Below, piece after piece: positions 41,647 to 53,231 of a DNA stretch of 64,000 nt. Numbering within the stretch: the first letter of the stretch is position 1; each line of letters begins with the position of its first letter. The translations under genes and the position numbers were made by a program. The notes beneath the pieces are model-generated. The model searched no databases, was not told the DNA's origin, and saw only the letters and a list, made by a program, of their open reading frames with translations. Source of the stretch: an uncultured Pseudomonas sp. (GTDB taxonomy: Bacteria; Pseudomonadota; Gammaproteobacteria; Pseudomonadales; Pseudomonadaceae); assembly GCF_913774235.1 (NCBI RefSeq), contig NZ_CAJYDW010000019.1, positions 310,001-374,000 on the forward strand, written 5' to 3'.

Positions 41647-43209
41647 TCAGCTCATTGTGCGGGGATGGGCGAAGGTGATGCGGAAACAGCTGCCGCTCGC
41701 CAGGGGATGATAGCCAAGTCTGGCCTGGTTGCTTTCGCAAAGCTCACGGGAAATGTACAGCCCTAGCCCGGTGCCCTTGTTCTCCGTAGTGAAGAAGGGC
41801 TCGAAGAGGTGATCGAGCTGTTCGGCGGCGACGCCCGGGCCGTCGTCTACCACGTCGAGAATGGGCAGGTCGCTCTCGGGATCGCGGTACACGCTGAGCC
41901 AGACCTGACCGGTGACGCTGTAGCGCAGGCCGTTCTGCACCAGGTTGGTGAGGATCTGCCCCAACTGGTGAGGGTCCATGTGGGTCTGCAGGGTGCCGGG
42001 TTCGGTCTTGACGTGCAGCGTCTGGCCAGCGGGCAGGGTAGGGCGCAGCTCGCCAGCGAAACGGTGGGCCCAGTAGCGCAGGTCGATCAGTTGGGGGGCC
42101 GACTGGCGCCGCCGGGAAAGCTGCAGGACGTTTTCCACCACCCGGTTCATCCGCCGCGACTGGTCCTGGATGATCTGCGCCAGGCGCCGGTCTGGCGTGG
42201 TCAGCTCCTCGGATTCTTGCAGCAGTTGCGCCGCGTGGCTGATGGCGCCCAGCGGATTGCGGATCTCGTGGGCGATGCCTGCCGTCAGGCGGCCGAGGGA
42301 GGCGAGCTTGAGCTGCTGTGCCTGCTGGGCGATGCGCGAGACATCTTCGAGAAAGGTCAGGATGCGCTCGCCCTCGCCCTGTTGCAGGCGGGCGAAGGTC
42401 GGCTGCAAGGAGGGGCCATTGGCATAGGCGCGCAACGTCGCCGGGCGGATGCTGGGATTGCGTTCCCACTCCTCCAGACGCTGGGCCAGACCCGAGGTCA
42501 GCGGGGTGATGGCGGTATCGTCGTCGACCCCGAGCAGGCGGCGGGCAGCGGGGTTGGCCAGCAGCACCCGGTACTCGGTATCGAACACCAGGATGCCGGT
42601 GCGCATCCGCTCGAGGATGAGGGCGTTGAGCGCTTCCAGTTCGGCCACGGCGGTGGCCCGCGTCTCGGCCAGGGCCTGGCTGTCCAGCAGGCGCCGGACC
42701 AGGCCCTGGACCAGCAGTGCGGTGGCGAAGCAGAGCGTGCCCAGGCCGGCGGCCTGGACGTAGCCGCTGCCACCATCGCCACGGCGCAGGTCCAGATAGC
42801 CGGTCGCGAGCAGCAGGGCGATGGCCGCCAGCGCGGCGATGAGCAGGCCGCGCCGCCCGCGGATCAGGACGTTGGAGACCCCTACCGTCACCACCAGCAG
42901 GCTGCCCATGCCGCTGGCGATCCCGCCTGCCAGGAAGAACAGACCGCCGAGGGCGAGGATATCGAGCAGCGCCAGGGCGAAGGCATGGCTGCGCCAGTAG
43001 CGCTGGCTCAGCGCCAGGACGACGTTGATGGCGAGATAGGCCCAGCTGGACTGGCGGAACAGCTGGCCGTCCACCGTGCGCAGCCACTGCTGGTCCAGAT
43101 CGCTGGAGATCAGCACCACCAGCGCCAGGCCGATGACGATGCGATAGAGGTGATAGAGCCGCAGGACTGCCTCGGCTCTCAGGAGGCTCGCGTCAGTTTC
43201 GCGGCTCAT
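41647..43209 (-). CDS. pilS: Two-component sensor kinase PilS
   Basis: This 520-residue kinase has about six N-terminal hydrophobic helices (residues 20-190), a PAS-like region (GILVFDTEYRVLLANPAARRL), then HisKA with His314 in GIAHEIRNPLGAISHAAQLL. The ATPase domain follows, with NLVQNGLRYS, DDGPGV and GTGLGLYISRELCE. PilS in P. aeruginosa senses pilin in the membrane and controls pilA. I start at the ATG at 43209 (MSRETDASLL), the length expected for the family. It overlaps the preceding small gene by 17 bases. Confidence 0.92.
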   Translation of the reverse strand: MSRETDASLLRAEAVLRLYHLYRIVIGLALVVLISSDLDQQWLRTVDGQLFRQSSWAYLAINVVLALSQRYWRSHAFALALLDILALGGLFFLAGGIASGMGSLLVVTVGVSNVLIRGRRGLLIAALAAIALLLATGYLDLRRGDGGSGYVQAAGLGTLCFATALLVQGLVRRLLDSQALAETRATAVAELEALNALILERMRTGILVFDTEYRVLLANPAARRLLGVDDDTAITPLTSGLAQRLEEWERNPSIRPATLRAYANGPSLQPTFARLQQGEGERILTFLEDVSRIAQQAQQLKLASLGRLTAGIAHEIRNPLGAISHAAQLLQESEELTTPDRRLAQIIQDQSRRMNRVVENVLQLSRRRQSAPQLIDLRYWAHRFAGELRPTLPAGQTLHVKTEPGTLQTHMDPHQLGQILTNLVQNGLRYSVTGQVWLSVYRDPESDLPILDVVDDGPGVAAEQLDHLFEPFFTTENKGTGLGLYISRELCESNQARLGYHPLASGSCFRITFAHPRTMS

Positions 43210-43441
43210 GCTGCAACCGGCGATGTTCGGCGCTGCAGTACCAGCGTTGGTGGTCGCCATCGGGCAGTGCGCGCTCCTGGGGCACATGGACCCCGCAATG
43301 GGCACAGCGCACCATGGGATTGGGCGGCAGTGGCCGGGCCTTGGTGGTCTGCGGCTGTGTCTTGCCGCGCCACCAGCGTCTGACCATCCAGAACAGCGCG
43401 CCCAGCAGGACGAGCCACAACAGCAGGCGAAGCAGACCCAT
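43193..43441 (-). CDS. PP0621-family small membrane/zinc-ribbon protein
   Basis: This 82-residue protein has one N-terminal hydrophobic helix (LLRLLLWLVLLGALFWMV) and a C-terminal cytoplasmic part with CAHCGVHVPQ and YCSAEHRR, a likely zinc site. It matches the PP0621 family found just before pilS in many pseudomonads. It overlaps the pilS start, suggesting a joint transcript. Its function is unknown. Confidence 0.8.
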   Translation of the reverse strand: MGLLRLLLWLVLLGALFWMVRRWWRGKTQPQTTKARPLPPNPMVRCAHCGVHVPQERALPDGDHQRWYCSAEHRRLQHEPRN

Positions 43442-43575
43442 GGATGATCTCGCGGCGTAAATGATGGGGCAGTTTAGCAGGGCGGCCCGGCGCCGGGAGC
43501 GCGCCGTGCGGCTGCGATTGTCCGGCTTGGCCGCATGCGGGAAAATGCCGCGATCAACCGGGCAAGGAAGTATGC

Positions 43576-45198
43576 ATGAGTCAGCTGCTGAACGTCGTGA
43601 TGGCGCAATTGAACCTCAAGGTGGGCGACATCCATGGCAACGTCGAGCGCATCATCGCGGCGGCCTGCGAGGCCCGCGACCAACTAGGAGGCGATCTGAT
43701 CGTCTTTCCCGAGCTGTCGTTGTGTGGCTATCCGCCCGAGGATCTGCTGCTGCGTTCCAGCATGCAGCGGCGCATCGAGCAGGGCCTGCAGCGAATTCGC
43801 GCGGAAGTCGCCGGCATCCATGTGCTGGTGGGCTTTCCCTGGCAGGAGGACGGGCGGCGCTACAACGCCTGCGCGGTCTATCGCGATGGCGCCGAACTGG
43901 CCTTCTATCGCAAGCAGCAGTTGCCCAATTACCGGGTGTTCGACGAGAAACGCTATTTCGAGCCGGGCGACAGCGCTGCGGTGTTCGATTATCAAGGCGT
44001 ACCCATCGGCGTCACCATCTGCGAGGACATCTGGTTCGCCGAGCCGATGGCCAAGGCGCGCGCCGCCGGGGCGCGGCTGATGCTCAATCTGAACGCCTCG
44101 CCCTTCCACGGCGGCAAGCAGCCCGAGCGCGAGGCGGTAGTGGCCGAGCGGGCCCGGGAGGGTGGCATGCCGGTGATCTACGTCAATCAGGTAGGAGGGC
44201 AGGACGAACTGGTGTTCGACGGCCATTCCTTCGTGGTGGATGCGACCGGCCAGGTCACCCAGCGAGCGCCGGCCTTCGTCGAGGGTCTCTATCCGGTGAT
44301 CGTCGATGAGGACCTGCAACCGCAGCCGGCCGAACTCGCCCCCGTCGCCTCGCTGGAGGCCAGCGTCTACGACGCCCTGGTGCTCGGCGTGCGCGACTAC
44401 GTGCGCAAGAACGGCTTCAAGGGCGTGGTGCTGGGCCTGTCCGGCGGGATCGACTCGGCGCTGGTGTTGGCAGTGGCCGCGGATGCCCTGGGCGCGGAGC
44501 AGGTGGAGGCGGTGATGATGCCCTACCACTACACCGCCCAGATCAGCCTGGAAGACGCCGAGGCCGAAGCCCGGGCGCTGGGCGTGCGCTACAGCGTGCT
44601 GCCCATCGCGCCCATGGTCGAGGCCTTCCAGCAGACCCTGGCCGGTGAATTCGCCGGACTCGGGCGGGATACCACCGAGGAGAATCTACAGGCGCGCTGC
44701 CGTGGCACCCTGTTGATGGCCATTTCCAACAAGAAGGGCTATCTGGTGCTGACCACCGGCAACAAGAGCGAGATGGCGGTGGGCTACGCGACCCTCTATG
44801 GCGACATGGCTGGGGGCTTCGACGTACTCAAGGACGTGCCCAAGACTCTGGTGTTCCGCCTGTGCGAGTACCGTAATCGTGGGGGCGTGGTGATCCCCCA
44901 GCGGGTGATCGACCGGCCGCCGTCCGCCGAGTTGTCGCCGGACCAGAAGGATGAGGACTCGCTACCGCCCTATCCGGTGCTCGACGAGATCCTGCGTCTG
45001 TACGTCGAGCAGGACCTCTCGGCGGTGGACATCGTCGCCGCCGGCTTCGCCGAGGAAACGGTGCGCAAGGTGCTGCGCCTGGTGGATCTCAACGAGTACA
45101 AGCGGCGCCAGGCCGCGGTCGGTGCGCGGGTGACCCAGCGCGGGTTCGGGCGGGACCGGCGCTACCCGATCACCTCGGGCTGGCGCATCGGCGACTGA
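43576..45198 (+). CDS. nadE: Glutamine-dependent NAD+ synthetase
   Basis: This 540-residue two-domain enzyme amidates nicotinic acid adenine dinucleotide to NAD. The N-terminal nitrilase-type glutaminase domain (about 1-260) shows the triad regions FPELSLCGYPPEDL (Glu), YRKQQLPNYRVFDE (Lys) and VTICEDIWF (Cys). The C-terminal synthetase has the PP-loop LSGGIDSAL at about 287-295, plus TTGNKSEMAVGYATLYGDMAG. The ATG at 43576 follows AAGGAAG. It faces bamD across a strong shared terminator. Confidence 0.95.
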   Translation: MSQLLNVVMAQLNLKVGDIHGNVERIIAAACEARDQLGGDLIVFPELSLCGYPPEDLLLRSSMQRRIEQGLQRIRAEVAGIHVLVGFPWQEDGRRYNACAVYRDGAELAFYRKQQLPNYRVFDEKRYFEPGDSAAVFDYQGVPIGVTICEDIWFAEPMAKARAAGARLMLNLNASPFHGGKQPEREAVVAERAREGGMPVIYVNQVGGQDELVFDGHSFVVDATGQVTQRAPAFVEGLYPVIVDEDLQPQPAELAPVASLEASVYDALVLGVRDYVRKNGFKGVVLGLSGGIDSALVLAVAADALGAEQVEAVMMPYHYTAQISLEDAEAEARALGVRYSVLPIAPMVEAFQQTLAGEFAGLGRDTTEENLQARCRGTLLMAISNKKGYLVLTTGNKSEMAVGYATLYGDMAGGFDVLKDVPKTLVFRLCEYRNRGGVVIPQRVIDRPPSAELSPDQKDEDSLPPYPVLDEILRLYVEQDLSAVDIVAAGFAEETVRKVLRLVDLNEYKRRQAAVGARVTQRGFGRDRRYPITSGWRIGD

Positions 45199-45246
45199 GC
45201 CCCTTTTGCGCCGGGGCTCACGCCTCGGCACAAAAGGGCGCAACGA

Positions 45247-45276
45247 AAAAGGGGAAGCCGATTGGCTTCCCCTTTT
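45247..45276. terminator. Strong bidirectional terminator between nadE and bamD
   Basis: AAAAGGGGAAGCC (45247-45259) and GGCTTCCCCTTTT (45264-45276) form a perfect 13-bp stem around GATT, with A- and T-tracts built into both ends. It can end both converging genes. Confidence 0.93.
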
Positions 45277-45292
45277 CATATCCCGTCCGGGA

Positions 45293-46318
45293 TCAGTCGA
45301 ACAGGCCGAAGGTCAGGCGGCTGAACCAGGAGCGCTTGGCGGGCGCGGGCGTTGCGCCGCCGGCCTTCTCGGCTTCCGCCGGGTCGACGATGCGCAGCTC
45401 GGGCGCCAGGTTGTCACGCTCTTCCTGGTACTTGCGCTGGATGTCCTGGCTGGCGCGGGTCTCGCCGGGCGGCAGCGGATCGTTCGGGCGATCGATCAGG
45501 CCCAGGGTCGCGCGAGTCAGCCAGGAGCGCTGCTCGTCCTTGTCGTCCGGTTCGCGCAGCTGGAACTCGCCGTTCTTCAAGCTGACGTTGTCCGGATAGT
45601 TCAGCTTCAGGGTTTCCAGGCTGGAGGCCGCCAGGTCGTTCAGCCCCATGTGCTGGTAGGCTTCGGTCATCAGCGCCAGGCCATCGCCCACGGACGGGGT
45701 ACCCTGGAAGTTCTCGACCACGTAGCGACCCCGGTTGGCGGCGGCGACGTAGGCCTTGCGGGTTAGGTAGTAGTGGCCGACGTGGATGTCGTAGGCCGCC
45801 AGCAGATTGCGCAGGTAGACCATGCGCGCCTTGGCGTCAGGGGCGTAGCGGCTGTTGGGGAAGCGGCTGGTGAACTGGGCGAAGTCGTTGAACGAATCGC
45901 GCGCGGCGCCCGGGTCACGCTTGGTCATGTCCAGCGGCAGGAAACGCGCCAGCAGGCCGCGGTCCTGTTCGAAGGAGGACACGCCCTTCATGTAGTAGGC
46001 GTAGTCGACGTTGGGGTGTTGCGGGTGTAGACGGATGAAGCGATCCGCCGCCGTGCGCGCCGCCTCGGGCTCGCCATTCTTATAGTTGGCGTAGATCAGC
46101 TCGAGCTGGGCCTGCTCGGCATAGCGACCGAAGGGATAGCGCGACTCGAGGGCCTTCAGCTTGCTGATGGCGTCGGTGTAGCTGCTGTTGGAGATATCGC
46201 GCTGAGCCTGGGTATAGAGCTCGCCCTCGGGCAGGTTCTCCGGAACCTCGGGTGCTTTCGAGGAGCAGGCGGCGGTGAGGACTAGGCTGGTGACCAGCAG
46301 CAGGTGCTTCAATTGCAT
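45293..46318 (-). CDS. bamD: Outer-membrane protein assembly factor BamD (ComL)
   Basis: This 341-residue lipoprotein is an essential BAM complex subunit. The lipoprotein signal is [20 protein letters not shown], with the lipidated Cys at residue 18. TPR repeats follow, including [41 protein letters not shown] and [19 protein letters not shown]. The C terminus is longer than E. coli BamD, with a low-complexity [15 protein letters not shown] tail, as in other pseudomonads. The ATG at 46318 is chosen; the upstream frame lacks a signal. It is divergent from rluD. Confidence 0.94.
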   Translation of the reverse strand: MQLKHLLLVTSLVLTAACSSKAPEVPENLPEGELYTQAQRDISNSSYTDAISKLKALESRYPFGRYAEQAQLELIYANYKNGEPEAARTAADRFIRLHPQHPNVDYAYYMKGVSSFEQDRGLLARFLPLDMTKRDPGAARDSFNDFAQFTSRFPNSRYAPDAKARMVYLRNLLAAYDIHVGHYYLTRKAYVAAANRGRYVVENFQGTPSVGDGLALMTEAYQHMGLNDLAASSLETLKLNYPDNVSLKNGEFQLREPDDKDEQRSWLTRATLGLIDRPNDPLPPGETRASQDIQRKYQEERDNLAPELRIVDPAEAEKAGGATPAPAKRSWFSRLTFGLFD

Positions 46319-46506
46319 GGCGGCTTGGATTCCCCGAAACGGTCGGCGGTGCAGGGATGAGGGCGGAGAGCTCTCACCTAGCCTGTGACGGGGCCGGAAC
46401 CGTCCTGTTATGATGATCGACCCGGAATGCCGGGGCAAAAAAGTCGCCGTATTTAACCACAGGGTCGGGCCGATTCCAAAAGCCCTGCCATTGCCCGCGC
46501 AGATCC

Positions 46507-47466
46507 ATGTCCGAATCCATCGTTCTCAATGCCGAAGTCCCCTCCGAACTCGGTGGCCAGCGCCTCGACCAGGTCGCTGCCCAGCTGTTCGCCGAACACT
46601 CCCGCTCGCGTCTCGCCGCCTGGATCAAAGACGGCAGCCTGACCGTCGACGGCGCCGTGCTGCGCCCGCGCGATACCGTCCATGGCGGTGCCCAGCTGGC
46701 GTTGCGCGCCGAGCGCGAGGCCCAGGGTGAATGGGTGGCCCAGGACATCGAGCTGGACATCGTCTACGAGGACGATCACCTGCTGGTGCTCGACAAGCCG
46801 GCCGGCCTGGTGGTCCATCCGGCTGCCGGCCATGCCGACGGTACCCTGCTCAACGCTCTGTTGCACCATGTGCCGGGTCTGGAGAGCGTACCGCGGGCCG
46901 GCATCGTCCATCGCCTGGACAAGGACACCACCGGCCTCATGGTGGTGGCCAAGACCCTGGAAGCCCATACCCATCTGGTCGCCCAGTTGCAGGCGCGCTC
47001 GGTGAGTCGCATCTATGAGGCCATCGTCGCCGGGGTAATCGTCGCCGGGGGCACGGTCAATGCGCCCATCGGCCGCCATTCCCAGCGGCGCCAGCAGATG
47101 GCAGTGATCGCTGGTGGCAAGCCCGCGGTCAGTCACTACCGGGTGCTGGAGCGCTTCCGCGCCTACACCCATACCCGGGTCAAACTGGAAACCGGGCGGA
47201 CCCACCAGATCCGCGTGCACATGACCCACGTCGGCTTTCCGCTGGTGGGGGATCCGGTCTATGGCGGCCGCTTCAAGATCCCGCCGGCGACCAATCCGAC
47301 CCTGATCAAGACCCTGCGCGAATTCCCTCGCCAGGCACTGCACGCCCGCTTCCTCGAACTGGATCATCCGGTGACCGGCGCGCGTCTGCGCTGGGAGTCG
47401 CCGCTGCCGGAGGACCTGGTCTGGCTGCTGGACCTGCTGCGGCAGGACCGGGAATCCTTCGAATGA
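46507..47466 (+). CDS. rluD: 23S rRNA pseudouridine synthase RluD
   Basis: This 319-residue enzyme modifies helix 69 of 23S rRNA (three pseudouridines). An N-terminal S4 domain ([22 protein letters not shown]) precedes the catalytic domain, in which the nucleophile is Asp138 in [19 protein letters not shown]. Typical RluD motifs [13 protein letters not shown] and [10 protein letters not shown] follow. It overlaps pgeF by ATGA and is divergent from bamD, the conserved Pseudomonas order. Confidence 0.95.
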   Translation: MSESIVLNAEVPSELGGQRLDQVAAQLFAEHSRSRLAAWIKDGSLTVDGAVLRPRDTVHGGAQLALRAEREAQGEWVAQDIELDIVYEDDHLLVLDKPAGLVVHPAAGHADGTLLNALLHHVPGLESVPRAGIVHRLDKDTTGLMVVAKTLEAHTHLVAQLQARSVSRIYEAIVAGVIVAGGTVNAPIGRHSQRRQQMAVIAGGKPAVSHYRVLERFRAYTHTRVKLETGRTHQIRVHMTHVGFPLVGDPVYGGRFKIPPATNPTLIKTLREFPRQALHARFLELDHPVTGARLRWESPLPEDLVWLLDLLRQDRESFE

Positions 47467-48194
47467 TCGGCGCCGACTGGCTGCGGCCGGACTGGCCGGC
47501 GCCGGTCGGCGTCCAGGCCTGCGTCACCACCCGCGCGGGGGGTGTCAGCCAAGGGCCGTTCGCCAGCTTCAACCTGGGTACCCATGTCGATGACGAGCCG
47601 GCCGCGGTCGCCGAGAATCGCCGCCGCCTGGGCGAGGCTCTGGGCTGTCGCCCCGCCTGGCTCGAACAGGTGCACGGGACCGACGTCGTCGAGGCCGATC
47701 CCGATCGGGTGCTACGCGCCGACGCGGCCTGGAGCGACACCCCGGGTATCGCCGTGACCATGATGACCGCCGATTGCCTGCCAGCACTGTTCTGTCGCCG
47801 CGACGGCTCCCGTGTCGCCGCCGCTCATGCTGGCTGGCGCGGTCTGGCCGGTGGCGTACTGGAAGCTGCCGCGGCCAGCCTTGCCGTAGCTCCGGCAGAG
47901 GTGCTGGTCTGGCTGGGGCCGGCCATCGGCCCGGCCAGTTTCGAAGTGGGCGCCGAGGTGCGTGCGGCCTTCATTGCCCAGCACGCCGCAGCCGAGCAAT
48001 GTTTCGTGGCGCGGGGAGGGGACAAGTACCTGGGCGATCTCTATGCCCTGGCCCGCTTGCGCCTCGCCGCCCAAGGCATCACGGCGGTGTACGGCGGCGG
48101 TTTCGATACCTTCGCCGATCACCAGCGCTTCTTCTCCTATCGGCGTGCCGCCCGCACGGGACGCTTCGCCAGCCTGATCTGGATCAAGCCCTGA
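47463..48194 (+). CDS. pgeF: Peptidoglycan editing factor PgeF (YfiH, laccase-domain)
   Basis: This 243-residue protein belongs to the YfiH/LACC1 family; in E. coli it removes mis-incorporated residues from peptidoglycan precursors. Motifs are CVTTRAGGVSQGPF near the N terminus, the metal-site Cys in MTADCLPALF and the His in AAAHAGWRGLAGG, with GPAIGPASFEVG after. The ATG overlaps the rluD stop. Older databases call it polyphenol oxidase. Confidence 0.9.
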   Translation: MIGADWLRPDWPAPVGVQACVTTRAGGVSQGPFASFNLGTHVDDEPAAVAENRRRLGEALGCRPAWLEQVHGTDVVEADPDRVLRADAAWSDTPGIAVTMMTADCLPALFCRRDGSRVAAAHAGWRGLAGGVLEAAAASLAVAPAEVLVWLGPAIGPASFEVGAEVRAAFIAQHAAAEQCFVARGGDKYLGDLYALARLRLAAQGITAVYGGGFDTFADHQRFFSYRRAARTGRFASLIWIKP

Positions 48195-48223
48195 GTTCTT
48201 TTCCGACGTGGCGCATCATCGTG

Positions 48224-48251
48224 CTTGAATCGTCACGCATCGCCCCTATCT
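48224..48251 (+). promoter_or_regulatory. Sigma-32 (RpoH) heat-shock promoter of clpB
   Basis: CTTGAA (48224-48229) is followed by 13 bases and CCCCTATCT (48243-48251), a close match to the sigma-32 consensus CTTGAA-N13-CCCCATNT. It lies about 73 bases before the clpB start. Confidence 0.75.
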
Positions 48252-48323
48252 AAAGGTCATTCCCGCGGGTAATCGAAAGCGCCTTCTGCCGCGCCGTCCC
48301 GCGTCTCAGATAGGACCTTACCC

Positions 48324-50888
<2,565 letters not shown>

Positions 50889-50894
50889 CGGAAG

Positions 50895-50920
50895 GCCGGG
50901 TGGCCCGAGCGTCGCCCGGC
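50895..50920 (+). terminator. Possible terminator after clpB
   Basis: GCCGGGTG (50895-50902) and CGCCCGGC (50913-50920) pair with one G-T pair. Only a mixed GTTTCGCATAATTTT follows, so it is a weak candidate. Confidence 0.4.
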
Positions 50921-50958
50921 GTTTCGCATAATTTTGTGAAAAAACAGCAGGCTAGGTG

Positions 50959-50986
50959 TTGACGTCCGTTTCTACTTCCGTAAAAT
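50959..50986 (+). promoter_or_regulatory. Sigma-70 promoter for the tRNA operon
   Basis: TTGACG (50959-50964) and TAAAAT (50981-50986) are spaced by 16 bases and match 5 of 6 bases each. It lies 65 bases before the first tRNA. The GC-rich GGCGCACC after the -10 may be a stringent discriminator. Confidence 0.75.
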
Positions 50987-51050
50987 GGCGCACCTCACTT
51001 ACGGCAAAGCCTGAAAGGCCTTGAAGTAAGAGGGGTTGGAAGAGAGAAAT

Positions 51051-51126
51051 TCCGCGATAGCTCAGTCGGTAGAGCAAATGACTGTTAATCATTGGGTCCC
51101 TGGTTCGAGTCCAGGTCGCGGAGCCA
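51051..51126 (+). tRNA. tRNA-Asn (anticodon GTT)
   Basis: The 76 bases fold as a cloverleaf with acceptor stem TCCGCGA/TCGCGGA, D-loop AGTCGGTAGA, anticodon loop CTGTTAA, T-loop TTCGAGT and an encoded CCA end. Anticodon GTT is at 51084-51086. Confidence 0.97.
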
Positions 51127-51136
51127 CTTCCATTCT

Positions 51137-51213
51137 CGGGGTATAGCGCAGCCCGGTAGCGCGCCTGCTTTGGGAGCAGGATGTCGGGAGTTCGAATCCC
51201 CCTACCCCGACCA
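51137..51213 (+). tRNA. tRNA-Pro (anticodon TGG)
   Basis: The 77 bases fold with acceptor CGGGGTA/TACCCCG, anticodon stem CCTGC/GCAGG with loop TTTGGGA, T-loop TTCGAAT and encoded CCA. Anticodon TGG is at 51171-51173. Confidence 0.97.
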
Positions 51214-51219
51214 TCTTTT

Positions 51220-51295
51220 GGGTCGTTAGCTCAGTCGGTAGAGCAGTTGGCTTTTAACCAATTGGTCGTAGGTTCGAATCCTACACGACCCACCA
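51220..51295 (+). tRNA. tRNA-Lys (anticodon TTT)
   Basis: The 76 bases fold with acceptor GGGTCGT/ACGACCC, anticodon loop CTTTTAA, T-loop TTCGAAT and encoded CCA. Anticodon TTT is at 51253-51255. In P. aeruginosa a tRNA-Lys in this clpB-adjacent cluster is an integration site for pKLC102/PAPI-1-type islands. Confidence 0.97.
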
Positions 51296-51305
51296 TTTTC
51301 ACCAG

Positions 51306-51329
51306 AAACCCTCCGCAAGGAGGGTTTTT
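51306..51329 (+). terminator. Rho-independent terminator of the tRNA operon
   Basis: AAACCCTCC and GGAGGGTTT form a perfect 9-bp stem around GCAA, followed by T's. It ends the three-tRNA transcript. Confidence 0.93.
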
Positions 51330-51710
51330 GCGTTTGTGGCAGCTGAATCAAGCCGCCGCCTTTCGTGAAACATCGTATCGCAATCGATGCGGTCAAACTG
51401 CGATCCTTATGCCGACTGCTTGCCCGTACCGCGTTTGAAGGCCAAGCAAGCTCGCCTGGCAGTCGTTGTGCGGTACGGATCTCCTGAGAGCTTACGTCTC
51501 TCGGAAGAGGCCCGAATCCCCGAATGGGGTATCTCCCCCGGAATCAGCGTGAGTACTCACGCGATGTCATCCCTGACGCGTCGGATCAAACCAGACTGCA
51601 GACATCAAATTTCTATCGACCTTGATTATAGGCCAGGCAGTGAAATCAGGATGAGTCCGTTTCTTGCCGGGCGCGGCCTCATAGCCAGCAAGGGCACGGT
51701 AGATGAATAG
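51330..51710. other. Gene-poor stretch after tRNA-Lys with inverted repeats
   Basis: No credible gene is visible; a 107-codon frame at 51387-51710 lacks a ribosome-binding site and family-like sequence. The stretch contains interleaved inverted repeats (51414-51478) and a perfect 16-bp palindrome at 51547-51562. Confidence 0.6.
51547..51562. repeat. Perfect 16-bp palindrome
   Basis: GCGTGAGTACTCACGC equals its own reverse complement. It could be an operator for a dimeric regulator, or chance; no gene starts within 100 bases of it. Confidence 0.45.
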
Positions 51711-53231
51711 TCAGTATCGGAATCCATTCCACAGCGCCGAGATCTGCGGATCCTTTAGGGTTCCCATCCGGCTATTGGTATCAAAGATCATCGCCTCATT
51801 ATCGTGCTCTGAATAAAGCGGCCATCCTGGATTGCCATCTTTGGCAAAGGCGGCCCAGGCATCATTCATGCTGTCGGACAAGGACTGAGGTGGGTTGGAA
51901 CCGAGAAAATTTCCCGCTTCTTGTGTATGAATGGTTCCGAACTTGAAGGGCACATCCACGAAATGGGCGGCGCCCAGGCGACCGTTGTAGGCCGGTGACC
52001 GCCAGGAGAACTGGTAAAACCACGTGTTTTGGTTGCGGCTCAACAGGCGGGCTATGCTCAGCGCTGGCATCCTGAACGTATAGTCCGACATGATCTGAGC
52101 GTAGACGTCACCCGGACTCTCCGCGTTGATACTGTTTTCCCCATACTCCTGGAGCGCTTTTGCGGGGAGCCCCAACTCCTGGATGACCGTGCTCACATCC
52201 TTGCTGGTGATTTTTTGTAATCCGTCCCCAGGGACCATATAGAGTCTGGACTCGCTGTCGGTACTGCCGACAATAACGGGCACGCGGTTATTGTCATTCG
52301 ATGCCAGATCTTCCATGGGGCTCTTGACGATGATTTTACCGTCCGCAACTGGCAAAAATGCCGTGCCGCCAAGGGAAAGTCTTCCCCAGTGGGCGGTATC
52401 TTTGATTTGCTCCCCGACTTTCAGGACGTTCTGAACCAGATCCTCAAAAGGCACCTTGGCGACGGCTTCGGGATCATCAGAAATCCCCAGATTGTCGGTA
52501 AATTGCCGGGTGACTCGGGTTGCATCGGCCTGGCTGATCCACTGCATCGGCGGGCTCTGCAGAATAGCCTGCTGGTAAAGCCCTTTGGTTTCTGCATTGC
52601 CTAGATGGATGGCGACGCTTCCCGCTCCCGCGGATTGTCCAAAGAGGGTCACTCTGCTCGGATCGCCTCCGAAGCTGGAGATGTTCCGCTGAACCCATTT
52701 AAGCGCGGCAATCTGGTCTGCGATGCCGCGGTTGTCTGGACGTTGGGCAAAATGCATGAAGCCATCTACGCCCACCCGGTAGTTTACCGTGACGACCATG
52801 ACCCCCTTTTTAGCGAACACGCTTCCGTCATAAACCGCCTCCGTGGCGTCTTCTCGGATCCAGGCGCCTCCGGGAATCCATACCATGACGGGCAGCTTCT
52901 CTTCGGCATTGTCAGGCCGCCACAGGTTGAGCGTCAGATCGCCAGCCTGACCGACCAGAGGTTGCGCCTTGCTCCGCCCCGGTTGCGGCACAGGTGAGTC
53001 GGAGACGGTGGCTTTAATCCCCTCCCAGGGCTCCACGGGTTGAGGGTTCTTGAACCGTCGCTCCGGCGTAAAGGGGTTGGCTGCGTAAGGAATCCCTTTG
53101 TAAACGCTGATGCCCTCATCGGTACGGTATCCCTGGACTTTGCCTGACTCGGTGTCGATAACCGGCGCCGGAGTGCCGGCAAAAGATAAGGAGCTCGCGA
53201 CGATCAAGGCGCTACCCAGTAAACGTTTCAT
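51711..53231 (-). CDS. Secreted type-B carboxylesterase
   Basis: This 506-residue alpha/beta-hydrolase has a signal peptide (MKRLLGSALIVASSLSFAG), so it is probably periplasmic or exported. Family motifs are KGIPYAANP and the oxyanion region VWIPGGAW; the nucleophile Ser200 lies in FGQSAGAGS and the catalytic His423 in GAAHFVDVP. An acidic residue near TDSESR completes the triad. The start at 53231 follows AAGGAATAGG. GC content is visibly lower than the flanks. With its tRNA-proximal place, this points to horizontal transfer. The natural ester substrate is unknown. Confidence 0.85.
   Translation of the reverse strand: MKRLLGSALIVASSLSFAGTPAPVIDTESGKVQGYRTDEGISVYKGIPYAANPFTPERRFKNPQPVEPWEGIKATVSDSPVPQPGRSKAQPLVGQAGDLTLNLWRPDNAEEKLPVMVWIPGGAWIREDATEAVYDGSVFAKKGVMVVTVNYRVGVDGFMHFAQRPDNRGIADQIAALKWVQRNISSFGGDPSRVTLFGQSAGAGSVAIHLGNAETKGLYQQAILQSPPMQWISQADATRVTRQFTDNLGISDDPEAVAKVPFEDLVQNVLKVGEQIKDTAHWGRLSLGGTAFLPVADGKIIVKSPMEDLASNDNNRVPVIVGSTDSESRLYMVPGDGLQKITSKDVSTVIQELGLPAKALQEYGENSINAESPGDVYAQIMSDYTFRMPALSIARLLSRNQNTWFYQFSWRSPAYNGRLGAAHFVDVPFKFGTIHTQEAGNFLGSNPPQSLSDSMNDAWAAFAKDGNPGWPLYSEHDNEAMIFDTNSRMGTLKDPQISALWNGFRY

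Noticed and set aside
51181-51438. Open frame of 85 codons over the tRNA cluster
   Set aside because: It is the conceptual translation of tRNA-Pro and tRNA-Lys with the terminator; the tRNA folds explain the sequence.
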